Assembly (NCBI GenBank): GCA_003255025.1
Contig: QANY01008108.1
Location: forward strand, 369,043 to 433,042
Length of the DNA stretch: 64,000 nt
Origin: Datisca glomerata
Lineage: Eukaryota > Streptophyta > Magnoliopsida > Cucurbitales > Datiscaceae
Reading direction: 5' to 3'
Made by a program: the position numbers and the translations under genes. Positions within the stretch are counted from its first letter, which is position 1, and the number at the start of each line of letters is the position of its first letter. The notes below the pieces were generated by a model. That model did not search any database and had not been told where the DNA came from. It saw nothing but the letters and a program-made list of their open reading frames with translations. Positions 1-10,683 of the stretch are shown here, in pieces.

Positions 1-1306
1 AGAATTAGACAGAAAATAGGGGAATCGGAGAGGAGATAGAGAGAGAAGAGATAATAGAGGAGGGAGAAGATTCAAAATCTATATTAAGTTCACTTCATCA
101 AGTCTACATTACCCAAAACGTAATCCTATATTTATAGGCTCTAAAAGATTCCAAGCTATTATTAATACTACCTTATTTGGAAGACTACAAATTAGGTTTA
201 AATCCCCTCACCATGACGTTAAATAAGATACTAAAAATGTCTAACTTCATAAGGAAATAAAATATCACAGCGTAATAGGATCCTAAATTCCTAATTGAGT
301 GACTATTAATTATTCCATCTCTATTCTTCACCAATAATATAGATACTAATAAAAAAAGGTTAGTTTCAAAAGACAATAAAATTAAAAATTAATACATATT
401 TCACTTCCCTCCCTGTAAATATAATGGACTAATGGAGAATTATAATCAGCTTGCTCTGAGCTTCCCTGGATTGCTAACCTTTTATTGATAACTAGTGAAA
501 GGAATTATATTTAAAAGAAAAATTACGCGGAGTCAGTGGATGAAACATCCAATTAAACCACAAAAGAAACAAATATCACTCTACATGAGCAGATTTCCGG
601 TTAGATGTGGATACAAATTAGGGATTGTATTAAAATTCTAGTAGAAGAGCCAAAGCGAAGTGATTAATACACATTCTTTTTCTACCAGTGAGAATAATAC
701 TAGAAAAGAGGTCAAGAGTGAAGCTAAGACATAAATGATGGACAAAAAAGAAATTTTACTTTATATGAGCAGATTTCCAGTAGAGGAATAAAAAGAAGGG
801 ATTGTTTTAATATGTTTAGTAGAAGAGGTCTAGATCAAAGTAATACACACATGCTTCACTACCTATGAGAATAATATTAGGGAAAAAGGTCAAGAGCGAA
901 GCTTCAACTTAAATGATGGACAAACGGGATCTTCCACTCGGCCTCTTTGAAGATGTCAAATAGCCTAAAATAGTCAATATTGGGAAGACTCCAACATTCT
1001 TTTAAGTATTACCAAAATTTAATTTAATAGTCACCACACTAGGCAGCACTCAACACTAGACGATACAAATTGAGAAATTTTGGTATTGATCATACAAGGA
1101 GTAACTTGACGTTGTCAGACCTAGCTTGATGAACGGTGAACTTGAATCACGTACACTATTTCTTTGCTTTGTCCAACTATATGATATCTTATTGAGAAGT
1201 CGGAATCAGAGAGAAGAATAAGTATCTTGCTTAATTTTTTTTAATTATGTTTCTGTTCACCTACATCTTTTCTTTTAGTGGCTTTTTTGTTCTTGGAAAA
1301 TTGCAG
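1..1306. other. Non-coding sequence left of the first visible GCN5 exon
   Basis: AT-rich sequence with no exon I can recognise. The first visible GCN5 exon begins inside the acetyltransferase domain with a split codon, so this stretch is probably intron and the N-terminal exons lie beyond the left edge. I looked for the expected preceding conserved segment of GCN5 and did not find it. The only structure is a two-copy tandem repeat at about 560-925. Confidence 0.55.
560..925. repeat. Two-copy tandem repeat, about 180-bp unit
   Basis: ATGAGCAGATTTCC occurs near 585 and again near 765, each followed by GTAGAAGAG, GAGAATAATA and GGTCAAGAG at matching distances. The copies differ at many positions, so the duplication is old. 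Confidence 0.7.
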
Positions 1307-4300
1307 CCAAAAATTTGGCGAGATAGCCTTTTGTGCTATTAAAGCCGATGAACAAGTAAAAGGTTATGGCACCAGACTAATGAATCACTTAAAACAGCAT
1401 GCACGTGATGTTGATGGGTTAACGCATTTTTTGACGTATGCTGACAATAATGCTGTAGGCTACTTCACCAAGCAGGTATCTTTGCCACGCGTAGCCTGGT
1501 ACTTCAGAGCTTTTATTAATATATATACTTTTAATCTGTGAAGATGATGTAGATGTCCAGAGTAGTCTTGACTCCTTTCTAAACAATTAAATTTACATTG
1601 CTTTTCTAGGTTGCAAGTATCTTTTTGGGGTCCTCTCGGAGTCTATTGCTTGATGTAAATGAATATTTTAACGCATTTTTATTATTTCATCGAACCAATA
1701 TTCTTCTATAGAAATCATGATTTTCTAAAACAGAAATTGAATATTCTTAATTAAAGGCATTGTAGGTCATGTCTTTGCTTTTTTTTGGTTTGCTGGGGGG
1801 GTGAGATAATAAAGAGTTTTCAACTAATGGAGTTACATTTGGAAGTGATGAATCTGGATTGAAAGTCAACCTGTCATATCTTAGTTTTCTTATTGTTTTA
1901 AGGGTTTAGCCAAGTTTCATATGGTAGAATCTATACTAGCCTATCATGATATGATTCCCACACAAGAAAACATTTTGCTAATCTCATCTCATTCAAGCAT
2001 GAGGTTTTGTTTAGCGTGCTTCGTTGTTCTTGATACATTTCTTCACGTTACCTGACCATATTTCTCTTTAGTAGTTGTAGAAAAGCGATGCATATTCAGA
2101 TATCCTCCAGTTGGGGCCATACTGTTATTTTAAATGCATGGTGGACTATGTTGCTCCTTTATCTTTCCTTTCATTTTTCTTTTTGGTCAATTCTTTTAAG
2201 TGGTCTTTAGATTCTGTGGGAGGGAAATGAAGAGAGGTATGAGTTGCCTGCAATATGACTTACTACGGCCTGCAATAGGAGGCCGTTAGGCCTCTATGAC
2301 TCACTATTAACTAATAAGTGTATCAGGATTTACTATTACAAGGGTTATTTGGGGCTGAAGCAGATACTACGGGGACAAATATTGTGGTACAATGAGTTTT
2401 ATAGAGTTTTTTTCAGAGAGACGCAAAATTGCAGTTAATAAGGATGCTTGGGATTACGGTCTGAGGTGGTTGGCAATGGTGGCAGACTGGTTCTGGATCT
2501 CGTTTCTTGAGGGTTCTTGGGGCGGGTGTGGAAAACTATTTGTTGGATTCACTCTGGTGTGGTCCATTTAAAATCTTACCACAACAGTCCTCCCTCCTAT
2601 GGTGTTCTTACTCCTTCCTCCTAGGTAATCATGATTCATGCCGTTCCGTGAAGAGATATTTCAAAGAATGCTCCTCCTAAAACTGTCTTTTGCGATTGAT
2701 GTAGTTATGGAATGCTACTCAACCTTGGACCTCTTTAGGAGAAAGATGTCAGCTTGATACTAACTCGCTGCTTATATAAGGTGGATGAGGAGTCAAGCGA
2801 CAACTGCTTTACTAACTGCAAATTAATTAAAAATCTGGTTCTCTAAAGTCTCCTGCAAATAATTGATTTGTGCTAAATTATACCAAATTAGGTGGACTTC
2901 TTTTTTTCTCCGAGAATGTGTCAACTGTGCTTCTTTTTCTAAAGTTTTGGGATCTTTCTTCTACCCTATAGACTCATTCTTCTGTAATTCCACTGTTTGG
3001 GAATGCTTGCAGAGGTAATAAAATTATGTAATATACTTAGTGCATGGAAGAAAATCATTATCTTAGCATCCATTGTGGATCATTATTATTTTAAGAGATT
3101 TGTGATCATTATTTATGTTTGTTTTGATAGTTTCCAAAATTACTTATTCTTTAATCTTTTACCTGGATGATATGAATGTGGACTTGAAGAACACACAAAA
3201 AGATCCAAACACCTCGAGTTATTGTCATTTTTTATGAGAAATAATAACACCCATTGAAAATATAGAGATTTCCAAAATACAATAAGCAATCCTCAATGCA
3301 ACACCTTCAGTATTTTTTTATCGGTAACACCTTGAGTTATTAAAGAAAACAAAACTTGTTTCTCTATTTATTATCTTTTGTCTTGTAGGGTTTTACAGAA
3401 GAAATCTACTTGGAGAAAGATCGATGGCAAGGGTCTGTTCTATATTAACTTATATTTCTTTTTCCTATTAAAAAGCTTATGATTCTTTTGGATGGTGTTC
3501 GTTGATAGATTTCATTTTTTTTTAAATCAAATTAACTATTTGTCTTTCACATATCTCATAAGAAGTGGGTACATCTGTACATATCTCGTGGAGTGTTTCT
3601 TCTTTTCTTGCCTACATTTTTTTCTGTGTGAAATTCATTAATATCTGAAATTTTACGGAGGATAAGTAATCTTCACTGTAACACAATTTATAGTGCCCCT
3701 GAATTTGAGAGGACCAAAAAGAATGGAAATTCCATAAAAAGATTGGAGGAATGCGCCTGCCCATCTAGAAGCTACAAACTTCAGATTTCCAGAAAATAAA
3801 TTCTTTTGCCAAAGGGATTAATCAACAACATTGAATTAACACCCCTTGGCATGACCATCAATAAATTTGCATATGAATAGAAGGGAAATAGGAATAAAAA
3901 AAATTATTTATGAGCTGCAAGTACTTTCTTTTCAAGATTTATGATATTGCATAATATATTTTCATGTTGATTAATTGAAAGTTTTGTTACTTTTTTGTAC
4001 AAATTTTCTTACTATTTTTTTCCTTGTAGAAAAGAGTTGTTACTATTTTATTTCTCAATAAAAGATTTCATGGGAATCTAAACTTATTCTCTTCCAGATA
4101 TATAAAGGACTATGATGGAGGAAAGCTTATGGAGTGCAAAATTGATCCAAAGCTCCCTTACACTGATTTAGCGACCATGCTTCGCAGCCAGAGGCAGGTA
4201 AGTTTAAAATATCTGCTGAATTCATGTCATAACTCACGAATATTAATTTCTGTAACTCCTTATGTTCAACATCATTCATATTAAAGAAGTGAGAACTATT

Positions 4301-7300
4301 GAGCCTACCATTATATTTTTGTAGTCAAGTGCTCGGGGGATTGCTTCAACTAAACTTTTCTTCGTGAATATAATGATTAATTAGTCCATCCATGCACATA
4401 TATTTAAGTTCTTTTGATTTAGTAATAATGTCAAATTTTCAAGCTGTTAATTCCTTATTTGTTTGATAAAAGGAGGGAGAACAGATAGGGTTCTTATGAT
4501 TGAAAAAGAATCTTAATGCATTTTGTGTAGACTGAGGGGAAGTTCATGAGAAGTTTTTTTATTCTTTTCCTTTTACAAAGACTTAAGGTTTTAAACAATG
4601 ACTTAGTTGAATGAGTGGGTCCAATGTTATTGCAGGCTATTGATGAGAAGATAAGAGAACTCTCAAACTGTCACATCGTTTATTCTGGAATTGATTTTGA
4701 AAAGGTTTGTAATATCCTCATTTCTAGAAACTTTATCTTCTATTCAACTTGAATGATTGCAGTTAGTTGAATTTACGGTTTATGCAGTATGCCTAGTATT
4801 CCATGTATTTTACATTTTCAGAATAACTTTTAAAGCCTTTTCAGTGGGGGAATCTGTTGTTTTCTTTTGTCAACATTGTTATATTTAAAGTTTCTTATGT
4901 ATTTTTCCTCTGCTAAACCTCTTACTGACATTATTGAAAGACTAAAAGCTAGTCTCTTTCTTTCCTTTTTTTTTGCTAAATTTAGACTCTGCATTTCACC
5001 TAGACTCTGTATCCAGTAGACAATTCCCTTTCAAATATAATAATTTTATATGTATGCTTGCGATGCCTATTGTAGAAATTAAGGCCTCTTCTCGGCAGAG
5101 TTGTTTTTACTACTAGTTTTCTGGATTCTTATGATCGAAAGTGAAACAATGTTTTTTCCTTTCATTTTGGTCAAGTACAAATTTCATTCCAAAGAATTCC
5201 ACAAGGGGTAATTACAGCAATAGTTACAATTATGATGCAGGTTTGCAACATCAAAAGATAGCCCAACAAAAAACAAGTTTAATCTTAGAAAACCAAACTA
5301 CCTTGCCCACATTTTCAGAAAATTAAGAAAACAAGTGAACGCGCACACATGAGATCCTTTTTAATCATGAAAAACCTGTCATCGTGCTCCTCCAGATAAT
5401 TTAAGAAGTATTCTCCAGGTTTTAAATCGAAATCCCCACAAAAAAACATACCCAAGAAAAGAAGAATGATATCATGTAAATGAATCAATCATTCAAGCTT
5501 GGTTCTGATGATAACTTGTTTGTTCAGAAAGATGCTGGAATTCCTAAGAAGTCGATCAAAGTTGAGGATATCCCTGGCTTGAGTAAGTTTTTGGACTTCC
5601 CCTTATCATTTTAATTAATAATTGATCCTGCACCTTTCTCCGAAAAACGAGTATACCTTATTTTAATAGCTTGATTTATACCGATTAAATTGATCTATTT
5701 ATGTTTTGGCTAGAGTGGAAACACCTGTTTTCCCGCCCTTTTTCCCATGGTTTTGACTTCCCTGTAGAGGGAATCAATTGTGTATCTATGTTCCAGAAAG
5801 AGCCCTAGTTGACTGTTTGTGCAGTGAATTAATATGGAAAGGAAAATAACAAGGGATGAATAATTCTGTCTATTGTTAGGACTTATAGGAATAAAGAGAG
5901 GAATTTGAGGGGATTGTGCGTCTCTTTAAGGTAAGCCTAACTTTCATTGGAGGTGGAGAAACTGAGAAGTTCTTTGATGAAGTTCTTTTTTTGGATAAGA
6001 AACGAATTGTATTAAGAGAAAAAACCATTTACTAAGTTTGGCGGATGAGCAGTTCTTTGGTGAAGTTTACTTATGTAATAAAATTTATCTTGTTAGTCGT
6101 TCCCTCTTTATTACTCAACTTAAGTTGGTATTGCAGTTAAAAAAGACTTGTATGTTTCTGATAGAAAGTGTTTACCTCTTCATCTTTTTTCCTAGTCTCA
6201 CCAAACATGAGATGATTTGTTTCCCGTACATTATGCTTCTCAACATCCAAGAAGTGAAAGAGAACACTTGTTCAACTCTTCTGTTTCTTTGGATAGATTT
6301 TAAAAATTTTACTTTCCCACCCTCAAAACATTATGTAAATCAACAATTTTTTTCCCACTACGTTCGCTGTTTTGAGTTTAATGCATATTGGATATACTTT
6401 CATGTGCGGAATAATTTTTGAATAAACTGAATGTCGTCTGAATTTGATAATAGGGGTGGCAGGATGGACTCCTGATCAATGGGGTCATTCACGTTTCAGA
6501 ACTTTAAGTTCCTCAGACAGTGCCTCAAATCAAAAACATTTAACTGCATTTATGCGCTCACTTCTAAAGGTAAGTTATAAGTTTATGTACCTCAGTTTTC
6601 AAACTTGTATTGAGTCAGTCCTTGTGGTTGATTTCAGTTCACAGTACTTTCCTATAGTCTTTTTTATGAGTTAGTCTATCCTGGTTTGGTTGAAGCAGGA
6701 AACAATAGCAAAAGCAAATAAAGTTGGGATACAAAGAACAATGACCTGTCAATATGATTTTCTTACCAAAAAGGGGCAGTGAGGGCATTTTTGGAAGAAA
6801 ATCGTACTATGGACTTATGTCGGCTACAGTGAAACTAGAGAGGGTGTCTGTATAATTAAGGCAGAAGGCAGGGTAGCTTGGTGTAATTTATCCTAAACTA
6901 CAAATGACTTCTCTCCTTATTAGAAGGAAAGACTAGGATTGTTAGCCCAGCTGGTCAAAGTGAGGCTTTGCCTCCATGTGCTCCGGGACTCGATCCCCAT
7001 AACCTTTCCCCTAAAACAGGAAAAAAATTATAAGAAGAGAAAAGTTCACTTCATTCTTCAATCTATTACTCGCAATAACTCTGCCTAATATGGAAAATAA
7101 TTATAAGAAGAAAAAAGTCGACTTCATACTTCAGTCTATTGTGCACAATAACTATCCCTAATATAGAAAAATATTATAAGAAGAAAACAGTTGACATTAT
7201 ACTTTAGTCTGTTGCTCACAATAACTATGGCTAATAAGCCTAATATAATCAAAGCTCCCAACCTGCTCCCCGGATTCCTTCGATATGGTCTTGTAGATTT

Positions 7301-9344
7301 TTGTCTTGAGCCAGTCTAAAATGCCCTTCTTGAGTTTGCTGACTTGGGTAATCTTCAATCTTTAGTTTTCATCCTCACCTACCCGATTGACAGGCATAGC
7401 TTTTATAGCTACTTTATCTGCCTGAAGTCGTGTAAACCAGAAATGAATTAACAAATATGAAGCAAGACCTACTCCCTCCCATCCCAGGAATAATTTAAGA
7501 GAGTTATCTCCGGTCACCAACATTGGCATAAAAAAGTAAAAATGGATAAATAACACATAAATCGAGGGCTATGTGGATCCTCGGACATATATGAAATGGA
7601 ATAAAGATGGACCAAGCTACTTATGGATGTAACCACAATTAACATCACTACGGTCGGGCTATCGAACACGGAGTCAGAAGTGAATTACGAGTCGGACCAA
7701 TTTGCGAATCGAGCGAGCTCCCCTTGCATGCAATGATGTGGTGGTGAACCTCTCATTCTAATTCAGTGCTCTCCGAACCGTGCGGGAAGGTTTCCCATCA
7801 CACGGCTCACCAACTTNCCCCCCCCCCCCCCCAAGAAAAAAAAACACAGATATAGAATACTGCTTGTAGCTTTGCTACACATGTTTCCCAACTTGTCAAA
7901 AATATTTACAGGCTTGTTATCTCTTTGATTTCTATTTCTCAAATCTATTGGCATCCTTGAGACTTGGGAGCATGCATCTTCCAGCACTTGTTTACTGTTT
8001 ATTGGATTCTACCTAATAGGCTTTCATTTGGGCAGGCAATGGTTGACCATGTTGACGCATGGCCATTTAAAGAGCCAGTTGATCCACGTGATGCTCCAGA
8101 TTATTATGATATTATTAAAGACCCTGTGGGTAAGACCTGTATTTTGCTTCTAAGTCAACGTTAATTAACTGGTCTTGAAGTTTTTCACTACCTGTTTTGT
8201 CATATTAGTATGTTTTACTTTTGTGTTCCGGAAAATAAGCATGATGTTTGTGTTTACAAATCATTAACTGAAATCAACTGATGTCATATATATAAACTAG
8301 TTCACCATCTTAAACTTGTTGACATCTTGAAAAAATAAGATTCCTTATATATCATTTTTGAGATCTTGTTACTGGTTACTTCCCACAAAATGTAATTGAT
8401 TTAGTTTTGCCAAACTTTAACTTTTTAATTATCAAACATTCCAATCTTGCTATGCTGGTAATGTATATTATGGGTAGCTTGGAAAGTACGGATCCATAGG
8501 GACAAGATTGAATTTCTGTTTCCTAGTTTAATAATTGTCATATTTCCTCATGTGGGTTTAAATGACATATTTGGTTGTAACTTTACTTTCATGACCAAGT
8601 CCTATAATAAGAAGGTGAACTAAGCTAGCTATGCAGGTATTACATGGGTTGGATAGCAAAAGCGGTAAGGAAAATAACTTGGTTAGACGAATACAAACAA
8701 ATGGCTTGGCTTTTCTTGAGAATTTGTTTAATTTTCTCCAATAGTTAAAGAAATGAGTGTATTTTATAGAATTTATGTGTTTATTTTAAGGTTCAAGTGC
8801 TATTGACTAGATCGATCCCCCCTCCTGTTGGTCCTAATAAAACACAAAAGCAAAACAAAAGTCAAATGCAAAAAAATAAACAAATCAGACCACCTTTTTC
8901 CTCACCGTTTGTGACAAACTGATCTAGACCGTTGAGATTTGCGCTCCAACACCACAGGCACATTCACATTTAATTTCTAGACAAGCAAGACAACACATTG
9001 GGAGTACATACACAAAGGTATTCATCCATTGATATATTTATTTGTATGCAGATCTGAAGACGATGTCGAAGAGGGTTGAATCGGAGCAATATTATGTGAC
9101 ATTTGAGATGTTCGTCGCCGACGTGAAAAGGATGTTTGCCAATGCACGGAGCTACAATGCGCCGGAGACCATCTATTACAAATGTGCAACCAGGTCTGAT
9201 GGTCTTACACTCCATTCAAATAATTTCTTTGCTCTTATGGCGTTCCTGCTTATTCTCACATGGGTTTTCTACAGACTAGAAGCACATTTCCAAAGCAAAG
9301 TTCAATTGGGCCTCCAATCCAGCACCAAAATGCAACAACAATAA
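1307..9344 (+). CDS. GCN5: Histone acetyltransferase GCN5 (3' part: end of acetyltransferase domain plus bromodomain)
   Basis: Catalytic subunit of SAGA-type co-activators; acetylates lysines on histone H3 in the nucleus. I see nine exons with GT-AG junctions: 1307-1475, 3389-3432, 4098-4197, 4636-4704, 5528-5582, 6454-6569, 8036-8129, 9052-9193 and 9275-9344. Joined, they keep one frame for 285 codons and end in TAA at 9342-9344. The first exon carries the acetyl-CoA-binding motif [11 protein letters not shown] and [13 protein letters not shown]. The next exons encode the distal acetyltransferase fold ([13 protein letters not shown]) and the conserved linker [10 protein letters not shown]. 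The last three encode the bromodomain ([16 protein letters not shown] and the Asn of [13 protein letters not shown] that contacts acetyl-lysine). Upstream exons are outside the window. One oddity: the usual Glu of LREAGW reads Val at the 5582/6454 junction. The 1466-nt intron 6570-8035 holds a mitochondrial insertion and other repeats. The last intron is 81 nt with no stop, so its retention would stay in frame. Confidence 0.95.
6935..7030 (+). mobile_element. Possible tRNA-derived SINE fragment in a GCN5 intron
   Basis: TAGCCCAGCTGG at about 6943 resembles a pol III A box. GGGACTCGATCC at about 6985 resembles a B box at tRNA-like spacing, followed by an A-rich stretch. I found no clear target-site duplication, so this is tentative. 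Confidence 0.35.
7027..7245. repeat. Three-copy tandem repeat, 73-bp unit
   Basis: ATTATAAGAAG recurs at about 7027, 7100 and 7173. Each is followed by a similar AGT(C/T)...CTTCA(A/G)TCTATT segment and ...CAATAACT. It lies in the GCN5 intron immediately before the mitochondrial insertion. Confidence 0.75.
7375..7816 (-). pseudogene. nad5: Nuclear copy of mitochondrial DNA (NUMT): nad5 exon fragment with flanking group II intron
   Basis: On the minus strand, 7666 down to 7375 encodes an NADH dehydrogenase subunit 5 segment, including [35 protein letters not shown] and [10 protein letters not shown]. This is the conserved core of the mitochondrial complex I protein. The match stops abruptly at VNRVG, leaving about 97 codons. 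Directly upstream on the same strand (7667-7816) is organellar group II intron sequence including domain V, so an intron/exon unit was copied as DNA. Some codons keep the C state at positions where plant nad5 protein usually has Leu or Phe after RNA editing (Pro in DSPTVV and MPVNRVG, Ser in VTSIS). That argues for transfer of mitochondrial DNA and not of spliced, edited RNA. It sits inside the GCN5 intron 6570-8035, antisense to GCN5, and cannot function there. It ends in a poly-C run with one ambiguous base (7817). Confidence 0.92.
7775..7808 (-). other. Group II intron domain V hairpin (mitochondrial origin, in the NUMT)
   Basis: Read on the minus strand this is exactly 34 nt. It starts with GAGCCGU, which pairs with the closing ACGGUUC, and has an inner stem GGGAA/UUCCC. 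The AGC of the catalytic triad is at positions 2-4. This is the canonical size and layout of group II domain V. The nad5 exon follows about 110 nt downstream, leaving room for domain VI. Confidence 0.88.
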
Positions 9345-10683
9345 CAATGACTAAATGACCTTTTTTAGTTTAGCTTCGGAGAGATTCGGTTCACTAATTC
9401 GTGGTCGTTTTAACACCTAGCATGACTGATACATTTAGATAGTGTATTTTGGAAAGATATGCCCCTGGCTTTTGTCTTCTTTTTGGTACGCTATATTGGA
9501 AATGCAAACACAAAAATGGTCTTACAGTTTGATGGAAATGACTCAACTACCGTCCAAGAGAAAGTGAAATTCCTTGAAGCATTTAAATGCTGAAGTTGCG
9601 TTGATCTTACAAGCTAGAGAGAGCAATTTGACTCGATTTTAGATTATAGTTTATAGCTTTCAGTTGTCATTTATTTTACTACAGGCCTACTTTATGAAAC
9701 ATTTTACGGGTAGGGTAAAATAAAGTAGCCTAAGATCATTTTTCCTTTCCGATGGAAGCTTCAAATTATCCAAGAGATCTACTTGAAACATTTTCTGGAA
9801 AACTCGAAGACCGAAATTACGGTCATCCAGAGGGTATTTATTTATTAAGCTTGGGGCTTTCATTGAATGGATATTAATGGCTAGCCTGAGACTGCAACGG
9901 AATAAATTGAAGCAAGGCTCCAAAGAAGAAAATAAATGTGATGAGTTTGAGAGTATCTTGTTTGAAAGTAATTTGTGTATTAAAAAAAAATTCTACTTCG
10001 TAGAAGAAAATGAGGGATGAGTTTTTTGTTCTTTATAATCAAATGACGGGAGGAGTTTGAGAGTGTTTATGTTGAAAAATATTATTTAGACCTTATTTAT
10101 CTGTCAGAAGTTGCACATTTTAGTATTTTGAGCCACTTCAACGATATATACATTTCCAAGCGTTAACCAAAGCTATGCTTCCAAAAAGATCTAAGTGATT
10201 TATGTAATGATGAATTTGAGAGATTTGACCAAAGTCATGATATTTCAATGCATAAAAGTCATTCTAGCTACAATAAGCACTCCCAGGAGCTGCGTTAAAG
10301 GAGTGGAAAATGTTTAAATTCCGTTTTATTATTATAGTCCCAGTTGGTTTACTGCCAGAGGGAGGAAAGCATTAACGAAAAAAGTAAGAGAGGTAGGTAC
10401 CTTATCAGAGCAAAGGTGCAATGCAATTAATTAATGGTTTAAAGTTAAGGTACCTATAGCCTATAGGGCAGACTTTAAAATTGACGTTTCTTTTGATATA
10501 CGTGCAGAGGGGAGGGGAGGAGATGTTTTTTAAATTCACTTATTAAAGCTTAGCCAAACAATAATAATTCATAGGCAAGATGAAAAAAAAACAGATTTTC
10601 ATTTCTTAGGTTATTGAATGTTGAAGGGAAAATAAAGATACAAAATTGTGATAGTTATTTGGTTTTATTCCACAAAATTTTGT
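9345..10683. other. Intergenic region between convergent GCN5 and TSA
   Basis: Both 3' UTRs should lie here. The sequence is AT-rich and I see no conserved reading frame, RNA gene or clear transposon. A short hairpin (TTCTAC-TTC-GTAGAA) occurs near 9991 after an A-run. A purine-rich run (GGGGAGGGGAGGAG) is near 10509. Confidence 0.6.

Noticed and set aside
5141..5326. 61-codon frame in a GCN5 intron
   Set aside because: No similarity to GCN5 or a known transposon protein, and the adjoining exon begins only at 5528.
6038..6421. 127-codon frame in a GCN5 intron
   Set aside because: No similarity and AT-driven composition; it lies entirely within the intron 5583-6453.
7375..7666. A functional nad5 gene
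   Set aside because: Only about 97 codons remain, on the antisense strand of a nuclear intron, with an abrupt end after VNRVG.
9042..9344. Uninterrupted 100-codon frame as a single GCN5 terminal exon
   Set aside because: The GCN5 family sequence [12 protein letters not shown] is only restored if the 81-nt intron 9194-9274 is removed.
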